Below are positions 1 through 10,930 of a stretch of 64,000 bases of DNA, in pieces (within the stretch, counting starts at the first letter, position 1; every line of letters begins with the position of its first letter). Location: the NCBI GenBank assembly GCA_029465975.1, contig CM055756.1, forward strand, positions 7,922,805-7,986,804. Reading direction: 5' to 3'. Below the pieces are notes generated by a model. It did not search any database. It saw nothing but the letters and a program-made list of their open reading frames with translations, and was not told the DNA's origin. A program made the translations under genes and the position numbers. Source of the DNA: Dallia pectoralis. Taxonomy: Eukaryota; Chordata; Actinopteri; Esociformes; Umbridae.

Positions 1-3000
1 GTATGGGAATGTCTTTGTGTGGGATATGGGTATGGGAATGTGTGTGTGTGGGGGATATGGGTATGTGTGTGTGTGGGATATGGGTATGTGTGTGTGTGGG
101 ATATGGGTATGGGTATGTGTGTGTGTGGGAAATGGGTATGGGTATGTGTGTGTGTGGGATATGGGTATGTGTGTGTGTGGGGTATGGGTATGGGTATGTG
201 TGTGTGTGGGATATGGGTATGTGTTTGTGTGGGATATGGGTATGTGTGTGTGTGGGATATGGGTATGTGTGTGTGGGGGTATGGGTATGGGTATGTGTGT
301 GTGTGGGATATGGGTATGTGTGTGTGTGGGATATGGGTATGTGTGTGTGTGGGATATGGGTATGGGTATGTGTGTGTGTAGGATATGTGTATGGGTATGT
401 GTGTGTGTGGGATATGGGTATGTGTTTGTGTGGGATATGGGTATGTGTTTGTGTGGGATATGGGTATGGGTATGTGTGTGTGTGGGATATGGGTATGTGT
501 GTGTGTGGGATATGGGTATGGGTATGTGTGTGTGGGGGATATGGGTATGTGTGTGTGTGGGATATGGGTATGTGTGTGTGTGGGATATGGGTATGTGTGT
601 GTGTGGGATATGGGTATGTGTGTGTGTGGGATATGGGTATGTGTGTGTGTGGGATATGGGTATGTGTGTGTGTGGGATATGGGTATGTGTGTGTGGGGGA
701 TATGGGTATGTGTGTGTGTGGGATATGGGTATGTGTGTGTGGGGGATATGTGTATGTGTGTGTGGGGATATGGGTATGTGTGTGTGTGGGATATGGGTAT
801 GTGTGTGTGGGGGATATGTGTATGTGTGTGTGGGGATATGGGTATGTGTGTGTGGGGGATATGGGTATGTGTGTGTGTGTGTGGGATATGGGTATGTGTG
901 TGTGTGTGGATATGGGTATGTGTGTGTGGGGGATATGGGTATGTGTGTGTGGGGGATATGGGTATGTGTGTGTGTGGGATATGGGTATGTGTGTGTGTGG
1001 ATATGTGTATGTGTGTGTGGGGGATATGTGTATGTGTGTGTGGGGGATATGGGTATGTGTGTGTGGGGGATATGGGTATGTGTGTGTGGGATATGGGTAT
1101 GTGTGTGTGGGATATGGGTATCGGTATGTGTGTGTGTGGGATATGTGTATGGGTATGTGTGTGTGGGGGATATGGGTATGTGTGTGTGTGGGATATGGGT
1201 ATGTGTGTGTGTGGGATATGGGTATGTGTGTGTGTGGGATATGGGTATGTGTGTGTGTGGGATATGGGTATGTGTGTGTGTGGGATATGGGTATCGGTAT
1301 GTGTGTGTGTGGGATATGGGTATCGGTATGTGTGTGTGTGGGATATGGGTATCGGTATGTGTGTGTGGGGGATATGGGTATGTGTGTGTGTGGGATATGG
1401 GTATGTGTGTGTGTGGGATATGGGTATGGGAATGTCTTTGTGTGGGATATGGGTATGGGAATGTGTGTGTGTGGGGGATATGGGTATGTGTGTGTGTGGG
1501 ATATGGGTATGTGTGTGTGTGGGATATGGGTATGGGTATGTGTGTGTGTGGAAATGGGTATGGGTATGTGTGTGTGTGGGATATGGGTATGTGTGTGTGT
1601 GGGATATGGGTATGGGTATGTGTGTGTGTGGGATATGGGTATGTGTTTGTGTGGGATATGGGTATGTGTGTGTGTGGGATATGGGTATGTGTGTGTGTGG
1701 GGTATGGGTATGGGTATGTGTGTGTGTGGGATATGGGTATGTGTGTGTGTGGGATATGGGTATGTGTGTGTGTGGGATATGGGTATGTGTTTGTGTGGGA
1801 TATGGGTATGGGTATGTGTGTGTGTGGGATATGGGTATGTGTGTGTGTGGGATATGGGTATGGGTATGTGTGTGTGTAGGATATGTGTATGGGTATGTGT
1901 GTGTGTGGGATATGGGTATGGGAATGTGTGTGGGATATGGGTATGTGTGTGTGTGGGATATGGGTATGGGAATGTGTGTGGGATATGGGTATGTGTGTGT
2001 GTGGGATATGGGTATCGGTATGTGTGTGTGGGGGATATGGGTATGTGTGTGTGTGGGATATGGGTATGTGTGTGTGGGGGATATGGGTATGTGTGTGTGT
2101 GGGATATGTGTATGGGAATGTGTTTGTGTGGGATATGGGTATGGGAATGTGTGTGTGTGGGGGATATGGGTATGTGTGTGTGTGGGATATGGGTATGTGT
2201 GTGTGTGGGATATGGGTATGGGTATGTGTGTGTGGGGGATATGGGTATGTGTGTGTGGGAGATATGGGTATGTGTGTGTGTGGGATATGGGTATGTGTGT
2301 GTGGGGGATATGGGTATGTGTGTGTGTGGGATATGGGTATGTGTGTGTGTGGGATATGGGTATGTGTGTGTGTGGGATATGGGTATGGGTATGTGTGTGT
2401 GTGGGGGATATGGGTATGTGTGTGTGTGGGATATGGGTATGTGTGTGTGTGGGATATGGGAATGTGTTTGTGTGGGATATGGGTATGGGAATGTGTGTGT
2501 GTGGGGGATATGGGTATGTGTGTGTGTGGGATATGGGTATGGGTATGTGTGTGTGGGGGATATGTGTATGTGTGTGTGTGGGATATGGGTATGTGTGTGT
2601 GTGGGATATGGGTATGTGTGTGTGTGGGGTATGGGTATGTGTGTGTGTGGGATATGGGTATGTGTGTGTGTGGGGTATGGGTATGGGTATGTGTGTGTGT
2701 GGGATATGGGTATGTGTTTGTGTGGGATATGTGTGTGTGTGGGATATGTGTATGTGTGTGTGTGGGATATGGGTATGTGTGTGTGTGGGGTATGGGTATG
2801 GGTATGTGTGTGTGTGGGATATGGGTATGTGTGTGTGTGGGATATGGGTATGTGTGTGTGTGGGATATGGGTATGTGTGTGTGTGGGATATGGGTATGTG
2901 TTTGTGTGGGATATGGGTATGTGTGTGTGTGGGATATGGGTATGGGTATGTGTGTGTGGGGGATATGGGTATGTGTGTGTGTGGGATATGGGTATGTGTG

Positions 3001-3035
3001 TGTGTGGGATATGGGTATGTGTTTGTGTGGGATAT
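1..3035 (+). repeat. GT-rich minisatellite array, 23/29-bp units, truncated by the window edge
   Basis: About 3 kb of head-to-tail units. The basic 23-bp unit is ATGGGTATG, then a short TG run, then GGGAT; a common 29-bp variant repeats GGGTAT once more. Other variants have GTTTGTG, a GGGGGAT end, GGGAATG or TATCGG. The plus strand is almost free of cytosine. Because 23 is not a multiple of three, the frame rotates and closes after three units (69 nt, 23 codons), and the unit has no stop in any forward frame. This explains the very long apparent reading frames rich in Val, Cys, Gly, Tyr and Met, which I do not regard as genes. The array starts before base 1 and ends sharply at GGGATAT before unique DNA. 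Confidence 0.97.
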
Positions 3036-5529
3036 CCCAGTAAACCTTGATAACCCGGATCTGACTGCTAAAACCCCGTTCTCTGGCCTTCTGCCATCCA
3101 TCTGCTCACTTCCGTGCATTAATATAATTGTACCATGACGGAAACCTCTGCAGTAATGTCACATGTCAAAGGGGTCACGAGTAATAGTTTATCTGACCTC
3201 AAACTAACCACGCCCACCAGAACGCGATGTTATATATAAGATGCTAAATATAGCCCAGGGTGGCAATGACACGCAAACAAGTCACATCCGTACCAGCAGT
3301 TGAGCAGGCTCTATAAATAAACACTTTTAATGGTTTTATGGTTGAAGGCAGATCTGTTTTCGTGACGAAAGTCAGATGATCTGTAAATATCAAAGCGGAA
3401 AGAGGGCTTAGCTGTCTCACGGCATATGTGCATGTGTGTGTGTTTTGTGTTTTAGAGACAGATACCACTGAACTCAGAGCAGTGTATTGATAATCTCCTC
3501 TAGGCTTTTGGAGGAACTGGCAGGATGTTAGGGTGAGTGAGTGGGCTGGTTGGACAAAACAGTACAGTACAGTATTCAGTGGTCTGGATGTCATAGAGGG
3601 ATTTAGTTATTGCTTTATCCTTTGACGTTCAATTGAATGTAGAGTTGGGAAATCTCATTTGTTTTCAAAGAGAGCGAGAGAATCACTGGTTGTCCAGAAG
3701 TTGGAAGGATTTGTTAAACAGTTATTCCGAAGTTCTATTGAATTAAAGGAATGTAGCAACCAAAAGTGTATTATTGTCAGAGGTAAACGGAAGTTTTAAG
3801 ATTTCCACAAAAATAAGACAGATGATTTGGGTTGAGTCACTTCTGAGTGTTGTCTTTCTGGTAGGTTCTCTGTTACAGCTATGTGAAAAAGCAAAAAGAC
3901 CCCTTGAAAATGTGTATTTGACCTATTGTCTGACCACATTTAAAAATAAAGAAAAAGCCAATTTAACCAAACAGCATATTTTTTGTATTACTATGCAACC
4001 ATGCAGACAAATAAAACAAACAGAAATGAAGTTTATTTGTACAGAAAAAAAGTTACAACGGCCCTACATTTAACATCACATAAAATAGCTTTTTTTAAGC
4101 ATTGAATACAGAAAAGCAATACAATATTTACTTATTTATTTGTTGCACTTTTTGTAACGTTGTTGGCAATGTTCCTAATATGCAAAGTGGTTGATTAATC
4201 CTAGAAATGTCATTTGGACAAAATACTGAAACTAAGTGCACTCTGCTGTCTTGATGTTTAAGAAAGTTTAACCACATTCTACAACCCTCTCAAGTGCCTT
4301 GTTAATTAAATATGGCATTTAGCAGACATATCTTCCCAAAGAAACATTCAATCATGATAACATAAATTACAATGTGTGACACTGGGAATAAAACCCACTA
4401 ACCTAGTATCACAGGGCAATGTTATTAATACTGTGTGAAGCCCAGACGAAATATGATTTAGAAAGCCTTAATTAGTCAGTGTACCCTATTCCACCCTTTA
4501 AAAATCACTGCTTTATTAAATATTTAAAATGAGTCACATATGATTATGGCAGACATGGCATTGTGGGATGTTACTCCATGTTAACGAACCCTTCATAAAG
4601 CACGACATAGCTTTCCAATGACTTCATAACGCTAACACAATGCGTATGTAACGCGTGTTATACGCGTATCGTTTCAAAATGAAGACAGCGCAAACATTTA
4701 ATTTCCTGCCATGACACGATACACCCGCACGCCTGCACTAGGGCTCAACACTGACGAACTGTGAAAAATGAATATTAACGAAGTGTGAACACTGGGGTGT
4801 TTAGAGAAATAGCCAAAGAACAAAGGAATAGTGTGTGTGTTTCTTCGTTTCACGGTGGCAGTTGGGGCCATGGGGGTTTGTGGGTCTGTGTATAACAGTC
4901 AGAAAGAGAGATGCAAGTAGACCCCACTAAAAAGGAAACAAGACAGCGGGGAGCACAAAGCCGAACCCAGATCTGTAGTGCAATGCCTTGGAGAGGTCCT
5001 GCTTGTGTTCAAGGCCTTTCTTCCACACTCTAATAATTACCAGGGCCAAAGGAGCTCTGTAGTCTGGAAAACACGTTTTTTTCTACCGGTCACACAAGTG
5101 TAGCACTGGGTCCTGTTTCGTCCTCACACTTTTCTTCTCCCCCAGAGGACCCGTCTGACGGGAGTGGACTCAGAGCGGAGGGAGAGACGAGAGCTGTGCA
5201 CAGTATCTCTTTAATACCCAATTGTTCTTATCCCACGTTATCAAATAGACCTGATGCCGATGGAATTTAACGGGCGAACTGATTGGTTTTAACCTCATTT
5301 TTAAACACGCTCATTAGGAAGGGCGGCTGCCAGGACGGGCTTTAAACAATAGCATCAAGGTCGGGTTTAAATGTGGGTGTTTCTGTTGTTTTCTTCTATG
5401 TCGCTCTGAGTGAAGTATTAAACAACGCGAAATCCAAGTTTGAAACCGTTTTGAAGCCGTCTAGGGGAAGGGTTATAAACACAAGCCTTTAATTGGTACT
5501 AAACTTGTCACTGAGCTGAGTGACAAGAT
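3036..5529. other. Unique intergenic DNA, no gene seen
   Basis: AT-rich sequence between the minisatellite and the LINE. Short reading frames here lack recognisable domains or splice context. I see no RNA gene or mobile element that I can support. Confidence 0.6.
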
Positions 5530-5541
5530 GGTAATTACCTC
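5530..5541. repeat. Left copy of the LINE target-site duplication
   Basis: The 12 bases GGTAATTACCTC recur exactly at 8923-8934, on the other side of the LINE. This fixes both insertion boundaries. Confidence 0.85.
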
Positions 5542-5569
5542 TCATCTCTCATCTCTCATCTTCAACCGC

Positions 5570-6610
5570 TTATCCGGGGTCGGGTCGCGGGGGTAGCAGC
5601 TCTAGCAGGGGACCCCAAACTTCCCTTTCCCGGGCAACATTAGCCAGCTCTGACTGGGGAATCCCGAGGCGTTCCCAGGCCAGTGTGGAGATATAATCTC
5701 TCCACCTAGTCCTGGGTCTTCCCCGAGGTCTCCTCCCAGCTGGACGTGCCTGGAACACCTCTCTAGGGAGGCGCCCAGGTGGCATTCTTACAAGATGCCC
5801 GAACCACCTCAACTGGCTCCTTTCTATGCAAAGGAGCAGCGGCTCTACTCCGAGTTCCTCTCGGATGACTGAGCTTCTCACCCTATCCCTAAGGGAGAGG
5901 CCAGCCACCTTTCTGAGAAAACCCATTTCGGCCGCTTGTACCCGCGATCTCGTTCTTTCGGTCATGACCCAGCTTTCATGACCATAGGTGAGGGTAGGAA
6001 CAAAGATTGACCGGTAGATCGAGAGCTTTGCCTTTCGGCTCAGCTCTCTTTTCGTCACAACGGTGCGGTGAAGCGAATGCAACACCGCCCCCGCTGCTCC
6101 GATCCTCCGACCAAACTCCCGCTCCATTGTTCCCTCACTCGCGAACAGGACCCCGAGGTACTTGAACTCCTTCACTTGGAGTAAGGACTCATTCCCTACC
6201 CGGAGTAGGCACTCCACCGGTTTCCTGCTGAGAGTCATGGCCTCAGATTTAGAGGTGCTAACCCTCATCCCAGCCGCTTCACACTCGGCTGCGAACCGAT
6301 CCAGTGAGTGCTGAAGGTCACCGACCGATGAGGCCATCAGGACCACATCATCCGCAAAAAGCGGTGATGTGACCATCAGCCCACCGAACGGGAACCCCTC
6401 CCCCCCATGACTACGCCTTGATATCCTGTCCATGAATATTACAAACAGGATTGGTGACAAAGCGCAGCCCTGGCGGAGGCCAACCCCCACCGGGAACGAA
6501 TCCGACTTACTGCCGAGGACACGGACACAGCTCATGCTTTGAGCGTACAGAGATTGGATGGCCCTGAGAAGAGACCCCCTCACCCCATACTCCCGCAGCA
6601 CCTCCCACAA
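5570..6610 (-). pseudogene. LINE reverse transcriptase, central and C-terminal part
   Basis: An uninterrupted 346-codon segment of the LINE polyprotein. Visible RT hallmarks are GLRQGCALSPILF (template-grip region) and FADDVVLMA (catalytic aspartates). After the palm and thumb come a basic stretch RRPRGRPRTRWRD and a C-terminus LLELLPPRPDPG, ending at a stop just before the 3' tail. The true frame continues upstream as FVDLEKAYDRVP in another frame, so the Met at 6610 is an internal codon after a frameshift, not a start. It would copy LINE RNA at a nicked target, but cannot as it stands because the upstream domains are out of frame. Confidence 0.88.
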
Positions 6611-7489
6611 AAGATCCCGGGTACCCGGTCATACGCCTTCTCCAGATCCACAAAACACATGTAGACTGGATGGGCATACTCCCAGGCCCCCTCCAGGATC
6701 CTTGCGAGAGTAAAGAGCTGGTCCGTGGTTCCTTTACCAGGGAGGCTGAGGAGTGTGATACCTCTGTAATTGGCACACACTCTCTGGTCCCCCTTTTAAA
6801 GAGGGGAACCACCACCCCGGTCTGCCACTCCTCTGGCACTGTCCCAGACTTCCATGCAATGTTGAAGAGGCGTGTCAACCAAGACAGCCCTTCCCCACCC
6901 AAAGCTTTTAGCATTTCTGGACGAATCTCATCAGTCCCTGGGGCTTTGCCACTGTGGAGTTGTTTGACTACCTCAGCGACTTCCCCCAGGGAAACTGACG
7001 ATGACCCTCCATCAGCCTCCAGCTCTGCCTCTGTACTAGAGGGCGTGTAGGTCGGATTCAGGAGCTCCTCAAAATGCTCTTTCCAGCGCCCGATCACATC
7101 ATCAGTTGAGGTCAACAGTGTCCCATCCTTACTGTACACAGCTTGGATGGTTCCCGTTTTCCCCTTCTGAGGTGCCGAACGGTTTTCCAGAAGCATTTTG
7201 GTGCCGACCGAAAGTCCTTCTCCATAGCTTCTCCAAACTTCTCCCACACCCGCTGCTTTGCCTCTGACACGGCAGCGGCTGCAGCCCTTCGGGCCTGTCG
7301 GTACCCTGCAACTGCCTCCGGAGTCCCCAGGGCTAGCATATCCCTGAAGGCCTCCTTCTTCAGTCGGACAGCTTCCCTGACCACCGTGGTCCACCACGGT
7401 GTTCTAGGGTTACCACCCCTTGAGGCACCTAGGACCTTGAGACCACAGCTCACCGCCGCAGCTTCAGCAATAGAAGCTTTGAACATCAC
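6580..7489 (-). pseudogene. LINE linker and N-terminal reverse transcriptase in broken frames
   Basis: Three overlapping frames together supply the part between endonuclease and RT palm. One (to about 7112) carries the linker with AKQRVWEKFGEAM. The next carries KEHFEELLNP, the GKAPGTDEIRPEML motif and WQTGVVVPLFKRG. The third (6580-6780) carries NYRGITLLSLPGK and CFVDLEKAYDRVP, which holds the first catalytic Asp of the palm. The switches between frames near 7150, 6790 and 6618 are small indels, showing decay of one ancestral ORF. Confidence 0.85.
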
Positions 7490-8665
7490 TCAGGTTCAAT
7501 GCCCCCAACCTCCACAGGGATGCCTGAAAAGCTCCGCCGGAGGTGTGAGTTGAAGATCTTTCGGACAGGGGCCTCCTCCAGACGTTCCCAGTTCACCCGC
7601 ACCACCCGTTTGGGCTTACCTGGTCTGTCCAAAGTCTTTCCCCACCCTCTGATCCAACTCACTACCAGATGGTGATCAGTTGACAGCTCTGCCCCTCTCT
7701 TCACCCAAGTGTCCAAAACATGCGGCCTTAGATCAGCCGATACGATCACAAAATCGATCATTGACCTTCGGCCTAGGGTGCTCTGGTACCATGTACACTT
7801 ATGCGCCTCCTTATGTTCGAACATGGTGTTTGTTATAGACAATCCATGACTAGCACAGAAGTCCAATAACAAACGACCGCTCGGGTTTAGATCAGGAGGC
7901 CGTTCCTCCCAATCACGCCTCTCCAGGTGTCTCCATCGTTGCCCACATGTGCGTTGAAGTCTCCCAGCAGAATGATGGAGTCCCCTACTGGAGCCCTATA
8001 TAGGACTCCCTTCAGGGTCTCCAAGAAGGCTGAATACTCCGAACTGCTGTTTGGTGCATAAGCACAAACAACAGTCAGAGTTTTCCCCCCACCACCCTTA
8101 GGCGTAGGGAGGCAAACCTCTCATCCACCGGGGTAAACTCCAACACCGCCGTGCTCAGACGTGGGCTCGTGAGTATCCCCACACCAGCCCGCCGCCTCTC
8201 ACCCTGGGCAACTCATACCCATACACATATCCTACACACACACATACCCATACCCATATCCCACACACACACATACCCATATCCCACACACACACATACC
8301 CATACCCATATCCCACACAAACACATACCCAAGAACAGAGTCCAACCCCTATCCAGGGGTAAGGTTCCAGAGCCACGGTTGTGCGTAGAGGTAAGTCCCA
8401 CCAGATCCAACTGGTATCGCTCCACCTCACGCACAAGTTCTGGCTCCTTCCCCCAGTGAGGTGACGTTCCACGTCCCCAAAGCAAGCTTCTGCCGCCCGG
8501 GTCTGATCCGTCGAGACCCCCCACCTTCACTGTCACCCATATGACAGCGCACCCGACCCCTGCGGTTGTTCCTGTGAGTGGTGGGCCCACAGGATGGAGA
8601 GGAGAGAGATGCCACGTATCTCGTTCGGGCTGTGCCCGGCCGGGCTCCGTGGCAAACCCGGCCAC
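7486..8665 (-). pseudogene. LINE endonuclease (APE-like) domain, interrupted
   Basis: The N-terminal side reads LGTWNVTSL and then REVERYQLDLVGL, an exonuclease-endonuclease-phosphatase start. The C-terminal side (7486-7872) reads LLDFCASHGL, TWYQSTLGRRSMIDFVIV and LSTDHHLVV, with the GRRS-IDF and TDHHLV catalytic motifs. The middle, near 7880-8110, is present but out of frame. After GWTLFLG the reading frame runs into a 117-bp minisatellite block (8330 down to 8214) and then resumes with LINE-like sequence. The insert is 39 codons long and has no stop in the frame used, so the reading frame happens to stay open through it. Confidence 0.82.
8214..8330 (-). repeat. 117-bp minisatellite block inside the LINE endonuclease
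   Basis: I compared this block base by base: its reverse complement is identical to 1781-1897 of the large array over all 117 positions, including the rare TAGGATATGTGTATGGGTATG variant and the GTTTGTG variant. Both boundaries with LINE sequence are abrupt (TTCTT before, AGTTGCCCAGG after, on the minus strand). Confidence 0.95.
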
Positions 8666-8922
8666 CAGACGCTCGCTTTCGAACCCGCCGTCTGGGCCTG
8701 GCTCCAGACGGGGGCCCTGGGCTTCCTCCAGGCAGGGTCTCGATCCTTTTCCCTCGATTTTTCATGGGGTCTTGGTGAACCATTCTTAGTCTGGCCCCTC
8801 GCCTGAGACCACTTTGCCTTGGGAAACCCTACCAGGAGCATGAAGCTCCAGACAACCCAGCCCTCAGGTTCATAGGGGCACACAAACCTCTCCACCACGT
8901 TAAGGTGATGATTCCCGGGGAG

Positions 8923-8934
8923 GGTAATTACCTC
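8923..8934. repeat. Right copy of the LINE target-site duplication
   Basis: Exact repeat of 5530-5541. Confidence 0.85.
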
Positions 8935-9090
8935 AAATTTGAGGTTAATTACCTCAAATATCCCAAATATAAAGTTAAATGTGGAAAGCAGAACACAAAT
9001 CGTCAAAGCTTGTTGAGTGTATCCATCTGCACCGTGAACAGTGGTTTCATCAAAGTTCTCGAAATGGTTCACGACAAATATTTATAAACA

Positions 9091-9295
9091 GTCTCAGTGG
9101 TTCCCAACTCCAGTCCTTGAGTAGCCCCGGCAGAGTGCACATATTTGTTGTAGCCCTGGACAAGCATACAGAATTCGAGTCAAGGAGGGCCTGAAAATTA
9201 CTTGACAAGTGGAATCAGCTGTGCTTGGCTGGGGCCAAAATAAAAATGTGTAATGCTTTGGGTACTCGAGGAGCGGAGACTAAACCAATCGCAAG
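9091..9295. mobile_element. Short hAT-like MITE with decayed right end
   Basis: It begins CAGTGGTTCCCAACTCCAG, a terminal sequence I recognise from short non-autonomous elements widespread in fish. The opposite end keeps GGGTACTCGAGGA but has lost a clean inverted terminus. No coding capacity. Confidence 0.5.
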
Positions 9296-9968
9296 AAGTT
9301 CCACCGTGTCGGAGCCACTCTAGGTAATCTTTGTGGACATATTTCATCTAGCATTTTGAGAAAAATCCTGCTACAGCGACTAAGAGGGGAATAAAATAAT
9401 TGTTTCACGACTACAACCTTGGTTCCCTAAGAAAGGGAACCTGAAGTGATGCATCTATGGGAGAAGGCACAGGCACCAACCTTAAAGGAATATCACTCAC
9501 ATCTATGGAGCTCCATCTCCCATGCTACCATTGGTACATCTACTCCTGATCCCACCGATAACGGCTGCGCTCACCACTACTTGAATGGCACAACCTGAAA
9601 CCCAAAGGAAAAACTTGGGAAGGTCAAGGGGAATATTCAAAACCGGAAAGTGTAGAAAGAACTAGATTGCTACTGTAGCAAATGACTAGATGTACTCCCC
9701 ACCACAACACACCGGGCAGGGAAGACCTGACAATATCTCGAGGGCCGATTTTCATGTGTAGTTTAACTCTGGAAATTGTAATCCAAACCCAAATTGGCAT
9801 TTTTGGCATGACTAAAATGTTAAAATGTACAGGTAATATTTACAATAGAATACATTTCTGTCTCATATTAAAAATGACATTTTTGGTCCAGTTGGACTCT
9901 AGGGGGTCCCAGGCACTCAGCTATAGACAATCCAACAAACCTTGGTTTACAAACTGTTCTTTGTGTCC

Positions 9969-10009
<41 letters not shown>

Positions 10010-10794
10010 GTCTTTGGGAATGTGCAGGAGCAGAATGGAAAACTTTAATAAAGCAAGCAATTGTTAGCCTCCGGTGCCTGTGTCATTCTCAGAGCAATAT
10101 ACAAAGGTAGAGACAGAACAGTATCCGCACGAGGAGAGCTGCGTCCCCTCAGATTTCCTGATCCACCTTACACCAACAAATTCTCCTTAAAACAGGGGAA
10201 GATAAAGCCAAAAGCTAAGTGTAAAGTCCCTGCGGTTCTGCGGGTCATTCATACGTTATTCAAATGATCACATTCAAATAATGTCACTTACAGGTTTTCA
10301 ATATGCAGAATCTGGGAGATTTATAGTCTGTAACTGAAGAAATGTTCGTCTTCTGCGGCATGATTTATTCGTCTGTGCTTTGTCTTTCTGCATATTTTCC
10401 TAGTATATTTTTTTCAGTGGAAAGGTAAAAAATGTATCCTTCGGCCAAAACTGGGTTATAATGAAATTCAAAGATTTAAGAGATTAATTAAAAAAGCAAG
10501 GTCTTCAAGTGTTATTGCATTGTCATCAAGAAACCATTTCAGCCTAATACATTAATCGACAGAGACTGCCAAAATGTGTCCTGTCATCGATGGGGAAGTT
10601 GACCTCATGCAAATTGCCTAGCAAATCTGCTGGGCAGTAGATAAGCAAATAATTCCAACAAGAACAAGTTGAACATGGGTTCAAGCTCCTATATCAACAG
10701 TGACGTTTGTTTGAGCAGTTGTTCGTGATAACGAGTTGCTGCTTTGTCGCCCGATCTCCATATTTCTCAGCTGTCCATCCGATTGAGCATTTTT
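9296..10794. other. Intergenic, no gene seen
   Basis: Contains a short perfect hairpin at about 9421-9442 (GGTTCCCT / AGGGAACC) that is part of a common fish repeat, and a TG microsatellite at 9971-10006. No coding signal that I can support. Confidence 0.5.
9971..10006. repeat. (TG)n microsatellite
   Basis: About 18 uninterrupted TG dinucleotides. Confidence 0.95.
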
Positions 10795-10930
10795 TCTTGG
10801 AATGTGGGATTTGTTGGTGCCAGATACCACAGGACACCATCAGGAGTTCATGCCTCGGCAGGTCGGCTGCATATTTGGCTGCCGTATGTCATAATGTTTT
10901 GGCTCATCAGTGTACGTACAGATTGGTATG
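10795..10930 (+). mobile_element. Tc1/mariner relic, 3' terminal part
   Basis: GGTGCCAGATACCACAGGAC followed by a decayed stretch and CATAATGTTTTGGCTCATCAGTGTA. The same terminal block occurs at 32338-32448, where it closes a longer Tc1 relic, so this is a 3' fragment of the same family. Confidence 0.65.

Larger units (their letters stand above)
5542..8922 (-). mobile_element. Nearly full-length RTE-like non-LTR retrotransposon (LINE), frame-broken
   Basis: Read on the minus strand, the element begins at 8922, encodes an apurinic-type endonuclease and then a reverse transcriptase, and ends at 5542 in a short tandem tail of GATGAGA-type repeats next to a GATAAGCGGTTGAAGATGAG motif. A 12-bp target duplication flanks it. 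About 3.26 kb without the inserted block, one endonuclease-RT polyprotein, no RNase H and a short tandem 3' tail fit the RTE clade in general; the clade is inferred. The coding region is interrupted by frameshifts near 6618, 6790, 7150 and 7490 and by a foreign 117-bp block at 8214-8330, so this copy is inactive. Confidence 0.88.

Noticed and set aside
3..3138. Very long open frames (up to about 1000 codons) rich in Val, Cys, Gly, Tyr and Met
   Set aside because: They are produced by the stop-free 23/29-bp minisatellite in all forward frames. No start context, domain or codon bias supports a gene.
6670..7553. Plus-strand frames across the LINE
   Set aside because: They are antisense to the reverse transcriptase and endonuclease, whose motifs are on the minus strand.
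9421..9442. Perfect hairpin GGTTCCCT / AGGGAACC as a possible RNA gene or terminator
   Set aside because: The sequence belongs to a common fish interspersed repeat and shows no further RNA fold.
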